Origin: Chitinophagales bacterium
Lineage (GTDB): Bacteria; Bacteroidota; Bacteroidia; Chitinophagales; S012-47
Direction of reading: 5' to 3'
Length of the DNA: 36,845 nt
Assembly: GCA_015487695.1 (NCBI GenBank)
Contig: WFPF01000117.1
Coordinates: 1 to 36,845 of the forward strand
Shown here in pieces: positions 25,485-35,500 of the stretch. The position numbers and the translations under genes were made by a program. The notes under the pieces were generated by a model. The model saw only the letters and a program-made list of their open reading frames with translations, did not search any database and was not told the origin of the DNA. How positions within the stretch are numbered: the stretch's first letter is position 1; each line of letters opens with the position of its first letter.

Positions 25485-27557
25485 TTATTGCGCTGAAAGA
25501 TAATCGTAGATGGCCAGTTGCGCCTCCAGGGCTTTGCCCTTCTTCGGAACATAGCTGTTGAGTTGGTGGGGGTCAATTATTCGTGCTTTCACATTGTCGG
25601 CCCATTGCAGGTCCAATATGTCAAGCACCATCTGCTTTAGCTCCGGTTTTTTTATCTCAAATGCACTTTCGATCCTGCGATTCAGGTTTCTTGTCATCAA
25701 ATCGGCTGAAGACAGATAGGTTCTCTTTCTGCCGCCATGGTAAAAGCTGAAAACCCTTGCATGCTCTAAATACCGGTCTACAATGCTGATAGCCTTTATG
25801 CGGCTGCTGACCCCCCTGATCCCGGGCACGAGGCAGCAAATGCTGCGTACAATCAGCCTGACATCCACACCGGCTTCAGAGGCCTCGTATATCTTCCGTA
25901 TTATCTTTTCATCCTCCAGCCCGTTCATCTTCAATATCATTTCGGCTTTTCCCCCTTTCCGGGCCTCTTCGATCTCAAAGTCAATGAGGTGATTGAGCTC
26001 TTTGCGCATATTGACGGGGGCCACAATCAGCTCCTTAAAAAGGGCTTTGCTTTCAACACCCGCCAACACACGGAAAATCTCCCGGATATCGGATACCACC
26101 TTTTCGTCATCCGTAAAGAATCCGAAATCGCAATAGCTGCGGGCAGTCGATTCATTGAAATTGCCCGTGGCCAGGTAAGCATACGCATGAAGTTTCTCCC
26201 CTTCTTTTCTCGTCACCATGCAGATTTTGCTGTGAACCTTCAGCACCGGCAGGCTGTAAAGAACGTTCACTCCCGAAGATTCCAGCCTTTCCGCAGCCTG
26301 AAGATTCCGCAGCTCGTCAAAGCGAGCTTTCAGTTCGATAAAAACCGTTACATCCTTTCCGTTCTCCGCAGCTTTCCTCAGGGCTTTGATCAGTTTCGAT
26401 TCTGCCGCTATGCGATACAGCGTTATTTTGATAGTAAGCACTTCCGGATCGCGGGCAGCCTGGTAAAGAAAATTCAGAACCGGATCATAAGAGTGATAAG
26501 GAAAGTAGAGCAGGATTCGCTGTCCTGAAAGTCTTTCGAATATCCCCTTACGCTGCTTCAGCGATTTCACCTGCAAGGCCGGAAGAGGCTTGTAATCAAG
26601 GTTTTTCCCAAAGCGTGGAAAATCAAATAAATGTTCGTAGCTGAGGTAGCGGTCTCCCGGAATTAAATCCTCTTCCTGGAGTGAGAGCGCGTCCATCATA
26701 TACCTTTTCAGCCGGGGTGACATCTTCTTGTCGTGCATGATGCGCGTTATCACACCCGTACTTCTCTTCTGAATGAGTTTTTTGATGGCCTTCACCACAT
26801 CACCTGAAAATTCATCCTCTATTGGTATATCTGCATCGCGTGTCAGTTTGATGGCCCTGGATTCAAGAATATCATAGCCGGGAAAAAGTTTGTTCATGTT
26901 GAACCGGATTACATCATCGAGGAACATGACATAATTCCGCCCGTCAAGCTCCGGAAGAGTCACCCAGCGCGATAAATGATCCGTTGGAATTTCAAGGCTG
27001 GCATAAACGCTTCTTCTGCGTTTCCGGGAGCCTTCCTCAGTCGTCTGTTCGCGGGGCACCATGCGCAGAAAAAGGTAAAGTGTGTTGTTTTTCAGGAACA
27101 CCGATATTTTGTTTTTGATGATGATCATGGGACGGGACCAGGGACGGATATTTTGATCAAAATACTCGCTCAGAAATTTGTGGTGGGCACTTTGCAACTT
27201 CTTTTCATTGATGAGGTAAATATTCTCTCTTTCCAATCCGGGAATCACTTTTTTGTAAAATGTATCGAGGAAGAGCTCCTGCTGGTAGGCCACGGTCCTC
27301 ATTATATCCCGGTGTACAAGGTGCGGGTTGAAGGGGATCTTTTTACTGGCTTTGCTGCCCAGATGCATCATATGCCGGATCGCACTTACCCTGATTTTGA
27401 AAAACTCATCGAGGTTGGAAGAATAAATGGCAAGAAATTTAATCTGCTCGAAAAGGGGCACCGTATCGTCCATGGCTTCCTGCAAAACCCGGTGGTTGAA
27501 AGACAACCAGCTCAGCTCCCTGTTAAAATACGGAACCTTGCTCCCATCATCTGCCAT
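25485..27557 (-). CDS. ppk1: Polyphosphate kinase 1
   Basis: Makes long-chain polyphosphate from ATP, reversibly. The ATG at 27557 gives 690 residues and places YFNRELSWLSFNHRVLQEA near the N-terminus, as in other PPK1 proteins; a TTG at 27596, directly after the upstream stop, would add 13 residues. The two catalytic histidines are present: His442 (KVHSKICMV), the autophosphorylated residue, and His599 (LEHARVFSF). ITLYRIAAESKLIKAL and LATGNFNESTARSYCDFGFF, GVDVRLIVRSICCLVPGI are the PPK1 C-terminal domain signatures. It follows a SixA-like phosphatase gene with no gap and may be regulated with it. Related to phosphate storage and stress survival. Confidence 0.96.
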   Translation of the reverse strand: MADDGSKVPYFNRELSWLSFNHRVLQEAMDDTVPLFEQIKFLAIYSSNLDEFFKIRVSAIRHMMHLGSKASKKIPFNPHLVHRDIMRTVAYQQELFLDTFYKKVIPGLERENIYLINEKKLQSAHHKFLSEYFDQNIRPWSRPMIIIKNKISVFLKNNTLYLFLRMVPREQTTEEGSRKRRRSVYASLEIPTDHLSRWVTLPELDGRNYVMFLDDVIRFNMNKLFPGYDILESRAIKLTRDADIPIEDEFSGDVVKAIKKLIQKRSTGVITRIMHDKKMSPRLKRYMMDALSLQEEDLIPGDRYLSYEHLFDFPRFGKNLDYKPLPALQVKSLKQRKGIFERLSGQRILLYFPYHSYDPVLNFLYQAARDPEVLTIKITLYRIAAESKLIKALRKAAENGKDVTVFIELKARFDELRNLQAAERLESSGVNVLYSLPVLKVHSKICMVTRKEGEKLHAYAYLATGNFNESTARSYCDFGFFTDDEKVVSDIREIFRVLAGVESKALFKELIVAPVNMRKELNHLIDFEIEEARKGGKAEMILKMNGLEDEKIIRKIYEASEAGVDVRLIVRSICCLVPGIRGVSSRIKAISIVDRYLEHARVFSFYHGGRKRTYLSSADLMTRNLNRRIESAFEIKKPELKQMVLDILDLQWADNVKARIIDPHQLNSYVPKKGKALEAQLAIYDYLSAQ

Positions 27558-27596
27558 CAGATAATAAAGCGGATTTACCTCTTTTGGAAAAGCCAA

Positions 27597-28091
27597 TTAT
27601 TGCATTTTTTTAGGATAATCGAAAAAGTCCAGAGAATAGGGAATTGCTTCGAGCTCCTTCCAGTCGGAAAGAGGAAGATCGATGCTGAATACTCCGCAGG
27701 TAGGCATGTTGTCAAGCCGGGCCGGACTCAGCATATTCGCCAGGTCAGTGATCCCAGGATTGTGTCCGGTCAGAAACAAAACATCGGCCCGGCCGCCATG
27801 TTTTTGTATTGCGCGGATGATCTCCTCAGGGCTTGCCAGGTATAATTCATCCAAAAATTTGACATCCGATAAGCTCAGGTCAAATGAAGGCAGCATCAGA
27901 CTTACGGTTTCGCGGGCGCGCACAGCCGTACTGCTCAGCCACAGGCCGGGTTTGAGATTCCTTTTTGCCAGACGCTGGGCCATTTCCGGGCTGTTCCTCC
28001 TGCCTCTTGCATTCAGCGGCCTTTCAAAATCAGTCTGATGCGAATCGGTCCAATCCGACTTGGCATGTCGGATGAGCAAGAGTTTTTTCAT
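27597..28091 (-). CDS. SixA-like histidine phosphatase
   Basis: 164 residues, no signal peptide. The phosphoglycerate-mutase-like RH motif is at Arg8-His9 (LLLIRHAKSDW), followed by FERPLNARGRRNSPEMAQRL, LSSTAVRARETVSLML with the second arginine of the active site, and the second catalytic histidine in LFLTGHNPGITDLA. This is the small SixA branch; E. coli SixA removes phosphate from His in phosphorelay or PTS proteins. It overlaps the DUF2064 gene by four bases and abuts ppk1, so all are likely co-translated. A protein-histidine target in this cell is possible, but a small-molecule substrate cannot be excluded. Confidence 0.9.
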   Translation of the reverse strand: MKKLLLIRHAKSDWTDSHQTDFERPLNARGRRNSPEMAQRLAKRNLKPGLWLSSTAVRARETVSLMLPSFDLSLSDVKFLDELYLASPEEIIRAIQKHGGRADVLFLTGHNPGITDLANMLSPARLDNMPTCGVFSIDLPLSDWKELEAIPYSLDFFDYPKKMQ

Positions 28092-28723
28092 CCCCGCAAT
28101 TTAAGATTTTCCAAAACAGTCTGCCACCCCGAAGCTTGCAGATCTTCATATTCATCGATATCCACCAATTCGGGAAGCAGCCGATAACTAAGACCGGAAT
28201 TTACAATTTTCTCTATGCTTTGTTCCAAAACCAGCGAACTGCTCCAGGAAATATCCTGAAAAAGTTGCGCCTGAAAAGAGTTCATCCCGAGAAGATAATA
28301 GCCTCCGTCATTGCTCGGCCCGATGACGGTATCATGGCTCTGCAGTACATCAAATGCTTGGCTGAGATGCTCCGGCCGGATCTCTATATTGTCCGTACCG
28401 ATAATAATTGCCGGCCCGAACCCCAACTGAAATACTTTCTCAAAAGCATTCCGCATGCGCATGCCCAGCCCCTCTCCCGTCTGATAAAAGATTTGACTCT
28501 TAGGCATTTTGAATGGCAAGCCTCCTTTTTCATCCTTTTCGGTAAGAAAAAGAAAAACTTCGGCTTCGCTGTGATTCAGAACATGAAAAGTGTGTCTGAG
28601 CAATTGCTTGTAAACCTGAAGTGCCTGATCATCTCCGATTTTGGCAGCCAGCCGGGTTTTTACTTTTCCGGCTACGGGTGCTTTGAGAAAAACGATAACG
28701 GCAGGATTCACAGGCTTATTCAT
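28088..28723 (-). CDS. DUF2064 / TIGR04282-family glycosyltransferase-like protein
   Basis: 211 residues with a GT-A-like nucleotide-binding N-terminus: VIVFLKAPVAGKVKTRLAAKIG, the hallmark K-x-P-x2-G-x-VKTRL phosphate-binding loop. IIGTDNIEIRPEHLSQAFDVL carries the TD metal-binding pair and GPSNDGGYYLLGM follows, both typical of the DUF2064 family. Family members are linked to arsenosugar biosynthesis in some cyanobacteria, but the name is used far more widely than the function has been shown. No arsenic genes (ars, arsM) are in view. It overlaps the anti-sigma-like gene by four bases (28720-28723) and the SixA gene by four. Confidence 0.9.
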   Translation of the reverse strand: MNKPVNPAVIVFLKAPVAGKVKTRLAAKIGDDQALQVYKQLLRHTFHVLNHSEAEVFLFLTEKDEKGGLPFKMPKSQIFYQTGEGLGMRMRNAFEKVFQLGFGPAIIIGTDNIEIRPEHLSQAFDVLQSHDTVIGPSNDGGYYLLGMNSFQAQLFQDISWSSSLVLEQSIEKIVNSGLSYRLLPELVDIDEYEDLQASGWQTVLENLKLRG

Positions 28724-29250
28724 TGCGTTGCAACTACCATATTCTCGAGCATCGGACGACTTTTTTCCCCTTCTTCCACCCGGATAATTGCAAATTCATC
28801 CGCCTCTTTGACATCGCGCATTCTCTGAATCAGGTAGGGAGACTTATTCATGTCAAGTACTCCCAGGCTGACGGCATCATTTCCTTTAAATGCCCATACC
28901 TGATAGTATTCATTTTGCTCCAACGCGGGCAGGCCGGCCGGATTCACATACACCTGCCCGTTCTCCGGGTTCCAGTAGATGTACGCGCTGGCATCGGGCG
29001 CTATGGGCATGCCATCAAGCCGTACATGCAATATGTTCTCATTTGACATGGCTCTGAGCAATCCGGCAGATTGTGTGGCACCGGTATGAAGAATCTGATA
29101 ACTTGCGTACAGAGAATCCAGTTGATACTGTGTCTTTTGCAGCTCCCGTTCAATCCTGTCCAGTTTCAGCACGAAGTAAATGGCTGCCACCGCAAGAAGT
29201 ATGGCCGTGGCTGCCAATACCTTATTGAATATCCTCAGTGGATTGCTCAT
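28720..29250 (-). CDS. Anti-sigma-K (RskA) C-terminal-domain membrane protein
   Basis: 176 residues: a short cytosolic start (MSNPLRIFNKV), one membrane helix (~11-28), a coiled-coil-like stretch (~29-52, LDRIERELQKTQYQLDSLY) and a periplasmic domain whose AYIYWNPENGQVYVNPAGLPALEQNEYYQVWAFKGNDAVSLGVLD pattern is that of RskA C-terminal domains. Usual RskA proteins begin with a ~70-residue sigma-binding, zinc-type domain; it is missing here, and I see no sigma factor gene next to it in the window. It could be a truncated or repurposed sensor. It starts two bases after the stop of the giant surface protein, so the two are likely co-transcribed, and overlaps the next gene by four. Confidence 0.82.
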   Translation of the reverse strand: MSNPLRIFNKVLAATAILLAVAAIYFVLKLDRIERELQKTQYQLDSLYASYQILHTGATQSAGLLRAMSNENILHVRLDGMPIAPDASAYIYWNPENGQVYVNPAGLPALEQNEYYQVWAFKGNDAVSLGVLDMNKSPYLIQRMRDVKEADEFAIIRVEEGEKSRPMLENMVVATQ

Positions 29251-29252
29251 AG

Positions 29253-29513
29253 TTAGCGGATCAATATAAAGTTTCCTTGTCTTTGGCTCAAATTGCCTAC
29301 CTGGTCACGCACTTCCAGTATATAGATGTAAGTACCCATGGGCATGGGTCTGCCGCCCATGCTGCCATCCCATCCCTGCATCGGGTCGTTGGTCGAGAAG
29401 ACCAGATTGCCCCAGCGGTCGAATACTTTCAGATGCAGCAACTCGAACAAATCATTGGCTCCAATGCTGAACCAGTCATTCTTACCATCCCCGTTGGGCG
29501 TAAACGCATTGGG
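29253..29513 (-). other. T9SS type B (CHU_C) sorting domain of the giant protein
   Basis: The last 86 residues: PNAFTPNGDGKNDWFSI, LKVFDRWGNLVFS, GWDGSMGGRPMPMGTYIYILE and GNFILIR. These are the invariant landmarks of the gliding-motility-associated C-terminal domain, which directs export by the T9SS; proteins with type B tails use a different attachment/processing route from type A proteins. Confidence 0.93.
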
Positions 29514-32500
29514 AATATACAATTCAAGATAGGGCACCGGAATCACCAGTACCGAATCAATTGTAAAGCAATTGAATTCATTGAATCCGGTCACATAATA
29601 CAGGACTGTATCCTCGGGCTGAACCGTAATGAAATTATTTCCCGAATCAACGATGGCAATGCGGGGACTCCACTCATAACGGGCAGCCCCTTCTACTGTG
29701 AGTGTCGTCTTCGAGCCGAAGTAAATATAGATGTCATCGGATGCTCCGATTACCGGTGAAGGTTTCACTTCGACTAATATCGTATCGCTGTTGTAGCAGC
29801 CGTTGCTGTCTACAATCTCTACTACAAACGTCTGTGTCTGCGAAGGAATCAGGGAAGGATCGGCTATAGTCGGATCATCCAATGGCCCGGCAGGACTCCA
29901 GTTATAGCTGACTCCGTTTTCAGCATGCAGTACCAGGTCCTGATATTCGCAGATAATAGTGTCCGGCCTTGCATTCGGGTCCATCGGGATATAGACTTCG
30001 ACATAGACACTGTCCCTTGTAAAGCAACCGAGTTCATCGCTTACTTCTACATGATAATATCTTGATTGAGTGGGTGTAATGACTGGATTCGGAATATTTG
30101 CATTGCTGATTTCCATGTCAGGCCACCACAAATAGTTCAATCCGCCCGAAGCTTCGAGCACAAGGCTGAGTGCCAGACAGACGCCTGTATCAGGGGTGAT
30201 CGTAACTACGGGCAAAGGACGCACATCGACCCGCACATTATAGAAACGATAGCAACCTTTGTCCGTAAATCCCTGCACGGTATAGACCGTAGAGACGGCC
30301 GGTGAAGCGACCGGATTGTCGCAGCTCAGGCAAGATAAATCGGGATTGGTCACCCATTGGTAATAGGCACCTCCGCTTACCCGCAGTCGGGCTGAATCTC
30401 CTGCACAAATAATGGTATCGGGGGAAAGCTGTATGGCATCAGGTTCGGGGTTGACAATCACCTGCACCGTATCGGTCAAAGTACAATTGTACTGATTGTA
30501 CCCTGTCACAATGTACGCGGTGCTCACATCGGGCGCAATGACCGGATCGGGACAGTCATTGCAGGTTACGAAGCGGGTTCCCTGCCATATGAAACTGTCG
30601 GCACCGGTAGCAAACAACTGAATGGTATCATCCCAGCAAATGGCTGTATCCTCACCCGCATAGGTGCTGGGCAACGGGTTGACCACAATCAGCAGGGTTG
30701 TATCGCTGCTACAGGCGTTTTGATCAAGTACAGTCAGTGAATAATTAATGGTATAGGGCGGACTGGCTACCGGGTTTGCAATATCAGGATCGCTAAGGCC
30801 CAGCGCAGGTGTCCATTTGTAATTCGTTCCGCCACTGGCGCTAAGTTGTGTCGACTCCCCAAAGCACAAGGTGTCCTTCGTAACACTGATTACTGCCACA
30901 GGAAGCGGGTTGACTGTAATCAGCACCGAACCCGTATCTACACAACCATTGCTATCCGCCACAATGGCCATGTACTGAGTCGTAGATAAAGGAGTAGCCA
31001 CCGGAGTCGGGCAGTTTGCACAAGACAAGTTGCTGTCCGGTGACCAGGTGTACTGTGAAAAGCCTTTGGCAAAGAGCGTGATACTTTCTCCTGCGCATAT
31101 TCCGGTATCGGCAATGAAGTTGCCCGGTTGCAAGACATTCACCACCAATTTGAGGGTATCTTCAAAAGGACAACCGTTGGTATCCACTCCTGTGATCGTG
31201 TAGACGGTCGTCAGATCCGGGAAAGCAAGCGGATCGGCAATATTCGGATTGCTCAGGCTGGAGGCCGGTGACCAGTTGTAGATGGCTCCACCACTGAAAA
31301 CCAATTGTGTGGTATCGCCCTCGCATAAATGGGGCGGATCGGTATATGCGGTATGTGGTGGCGGGTAGACATGAATATTGACCGTGTCACTGTCCACACA
31401 TTCATTATTGTCTATTCCGATAACTACATAATCTTTGCTGACTGTTGGATAGATTACAATCGATGAGCAGGAGCTGCAGGACTTAGAGGTATCATCAAGC
31501 CATATATACTGGCTGGCACCCGATAAGTTCACAATTACGGAATCACCGGGACAAAGCTCCTGATCATTTCCTGCTGAAACGGTGGGCAACTGGTTCACAA
31601 AAACAGTGACTTCATCGCTCACCTTACAGCCGTTCGTATCTCTTCCTGTCAGCGTGTAGGTATTGGTCACCCGTGGCCAGGCAAGCGGTGATTCACAGCA
31701 TTGGCAACTTAGCGTGGAGTCCTGCATCCAGATAAAACGGCTTCCGTTAACGGCTTGCAGCATCACTGTATCGCCCGTACATATGGTCGTATCGGGTCCG
31801 GCACTCAGACCTGCCACAGGTTTCACCAGGATGCGAATGGTATCCCACACCGTACATTGCGTGATGCTGTCATAGAGCGTCAGCGTGTAGGTCGTATTCA
31901 CCGATGGAGTGGCATAGGGATACTGCGAATTGGGATCAGACAAGGAAGAGGCCGGTGCCCAGCTAAAGGTAGCCTGCCGTGTGTTGGTTTCAGCGACAAG
32001 TTGCGTAAAGTCGTTGGCACAAATTACATCCTTTTCAGCAAGCAGACGCAGCTCGGGCAGTTCCGTATATACAATCACGGTATCGCTTTCCACGCAATAT
32101 TTGCCTTCGGAAGAAATGGTCAGAGTATAAGTCGTGGTCTGATTGGGCGAAGCGGTGGTATATGGCGATGTCGGATCTTGCAAGCCGGTCGGAGGCGACC
32201 ATTGAAAGGTTGGCTGAAAGGAGACATTCTTGAAGGTCGGGCTCATCGACACACTGGGACTTGTGCATTTGCGCAAAGGGTCTCCCGCATCAATGATGGG
32301 TCGGTCGTTTGGCACTACCACCGTCTTATCTCCGGCTTTGCAGCCAAAAGCATTGATGGCTGTAACGGAGTACTGCCTGCCGATACTCGGAAAAAGAAGC
32401 ACCTTGTCAGGCGATCCCGTATGCCGCAAATCAATCTCGGGCTCCCAAATAATGGTGCTGGCTCCTGAATCATCGGCTTCGAGCAGAAGCGTATCGTTTT

Positions 32501-35500
32501 TACAGAGAAATACATTCTTCGGAAGATCAATGGTCGGAGACGGATTGATGACGATATCCTTTATAATCTGTGCCTTACAGCCCGTATTTGCAAAGACATC
32601 CAGTGTGATGGTTTTCACTCCTTCACTGTTGTATTTGTATTTCGGATTTTTTTGTTGTTTAAAGTCCGTGGGTGTAAACTTCCAGTTCCAGGCAATGATT
32701 TTCCCGTTGACCGGATTGGTAGAATCCTTGAAACGTATGGTCTGGCCCGAACAAAGGGGTTCTGAGTATGAAAAGTTGGGGATCGGGGTTTTGTATATTT
32801 TCACAATCATCTGATCCATATCCATGCAGGCTGCACCGGGCTCTGCGTACAACGTTACCAGATAGGTCCCTGTATCGGGATAGGTGAATGTAGGACTGTA
32901 TTCCGATGAAGTATCGCTGGCCACACCCGGTATTCCGAAATCCCAAAGGAAGGAATCTGCCTGACCGGTATTCAAGAAGTGGATGGTATTGTCCACGCAA
33001 TTAAGTATCAATCCGTTGGGTGTGCCGTCATTGTCTTCAATCGTTGCGACCGGTTGCTTCGTACAATTCACAATATTTACCTGAATTTCCCTTCGGATAT
33101 TACCAAGAAAGCGTCCGTTCTTATATTCTTCCGTACAAGTCGTCAGCACATGGGCTCCGGGCGTATTAGGAACCCCTGTCAGCAGTCCTGTCTTTCGATC
33201 AATTTTCAGTCGCGGGTTCGAGCTTGCCGGATAATGCGAACTCAGGCCCGGGGCATAGATCACTGAATCAAACGGGGGCATCCAGGAACGGGTATAGGGG
33301 CCTCCGGCAAGGGCCGCACAGAAGGTATAGACCAGCGAATCCTGATCCGGATCATAGTCATTGGAAAGGGGCTTAGCTACTAGGCTTTTGCCCGAATGCG
33401 TATGCCAGTAATCATTCAGCGCTGTTGGTGTAATATTAACTGATTGCACAATCTGAATGTAAACAGTAGCCGTATCACAACCCAAATTATCACAGACCTC
33501 ATAGACAAACTGATCCGGCCCGGTATAGCCCGGTGTGGCGTTGTAGTTTATCGCACCCTGCTCGGCCAATGCGGTCCCTTGACTTGGCGGAGTAATTACC
33601 GATAACGTATACCCTGCCGTTTCACGATCGCGGTCAAAGTCGTTCTCAAGTACATATATTCTCCTGAAGTATCCCTCGTACACATCTACGGCATCATCAT
33701 GTGCGGTAATAGGATAGGACGTGTCGCGGATCTCAAAATAGGCATAGGCAGTATCACAATTCCACCGGGCAGGGCTCTCGCATACCAGATACTTCAGGGT
33801 ATCATATCCAAAGAAATTCTGGTCTGCCATGTAATAAAGCAGGCCGTTGTTTTCAATAAAGGCGTCTCCGTTCTTGGTGTAATTCACTATGCGGTAGCTT
33901 GAAGGATCCACCGCACCATCGTTTTGTTTGATGTCGTATTCCCCAAAATCATTCTTAAAGATGGTGAAGTAATCATCCACGGCAAGAGTTACGTTGGGAT
34001 CTTTAGCTACCCATAGATATACACGGGCCGTGGATTTCATCACGGGGTTGGCGGCATCTGCTATTTGATAATCAAAGGAATCGCGACCAAAGTAATTGTT
34101 ATCCGGGTGATAAATAACCTGACCATCGACCAGGTTATATATGTAGCCATGGACCGGATTGACCGTAATGCGTACTGCGGCCGGATCCAGATTGCCATCC
34201 GGATCAGAATCATTGGCAGCCAGATTGATCTTGCGCGGTGTGTTGAGTTGTATGTTAAACTGATCATTGGCCGCAACGGGTGCTGCATTTGAGCTCACAT
34301 TGATTTGAACCGTAGCCGTACGGCAGTAGATGGACATCCCGTCATCGCATACTCGGTAAGTAAATTGATCCGGCCCGGAGTAGGTGTTGTCCGGTTTATA
34401 AATCATGCCGCTGTCAACCAGTACCGTAATATCACCGTGAAGCGGTGCGCTGACAATCTCAAGCGTAGCCCTTTTTATTCTGCCGTCCGGGTCCAGATCA
34501 TTCTTCAGCGGCTGAAAGAAATAGGGCCGGCCATAATCAACCGAGATGGCATCATTGTTTATCTGTGGAGGAACGTTGTAATTCAGGTTGATAGTCACTG
34601 TAGCACTCCCGCATTTCTTGGGTGTACCGTCATTGCATATGGAGTAGGTAAACTGATCTGTGCCGGTTGGCGATGAATCCGTGGGATAGTATACAAAGCG
34701 GTTTCTGAAATCGATGATAGCCAGACCGTAACCGGGCGGAGTTACGAGGCGGAGTGTTTGTTCGTCCAGCTTTCCTGAAGCGATATTGTCATTTTTAAGT
34801 ACCCGTATGGGGGTAGGCCCAAAGGCAGAAATAGTGACAGCGTCATTGTTGACCTGCGGGGGATCATTCGATATAACGGTGATTCGCACCCATGCCTCGT
34901 CACAACGGCTTGGAACGCCATTGTCGCAAATCCGGTAACTGAAGGAGTCCAGTCCGGCAAAACCCGGATCGTGCTGGTAAAGTATCTCTCCTTTCTGACT
35001 TACAAAAACCTGTCCGTGCTTAGCCGGCACCACAATATCAAATGATTCGAAGCTGATATTGTTTTCCGGGTCTACATCATTTTTGAGCAGATCTATAATC
35101 GCAAAGGTGTTCTGCCCAATCTTCTTGCGGTCATCTACCGCATTAGGCGGTAAATTGATGATTGTCGCATTGACATAAATAGTAGTTTCATCGCAGTCGC
35201 CATTGTCATCACAAATCCGATAGCTAAACTGATCCGGTCCTACATAACCGGAATCCGCCTGGTAAGTAAAACTCAGATCGGGATTGATCGTAGCTGTTCC
35301 ATTGAGTGGAGGCACGGTAATAACTACCGACCCGAAATCCAGATTCTCATTAAACACATGATCGTTGAGCAGCGGATAAATACTGTGCGGGAAAAAACAA
35401 TACGGGTCCATGGTGTCAGATGCTGCGAAAGGCAGGTAGTTGTTCGCTTTTACGAAAATCTCAATGCGGGCCGTATCACATTTTTGCGGGCTGCCATTGT

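Noticed and set aside
26976-27845. 289-codon plus-strand frame across ppk1 and the SixA-like gene
   Set aside because: Antisense shadow spanning two well-supported genes; no domain pattern.
28088-28723. Arsenosugar biosynthesis function for the DUF2064 protein
   Set aside because: The family name suggests it, but no arsenic methylation or resistance gene is in the window and the gene sits among phosphate and surface genes.
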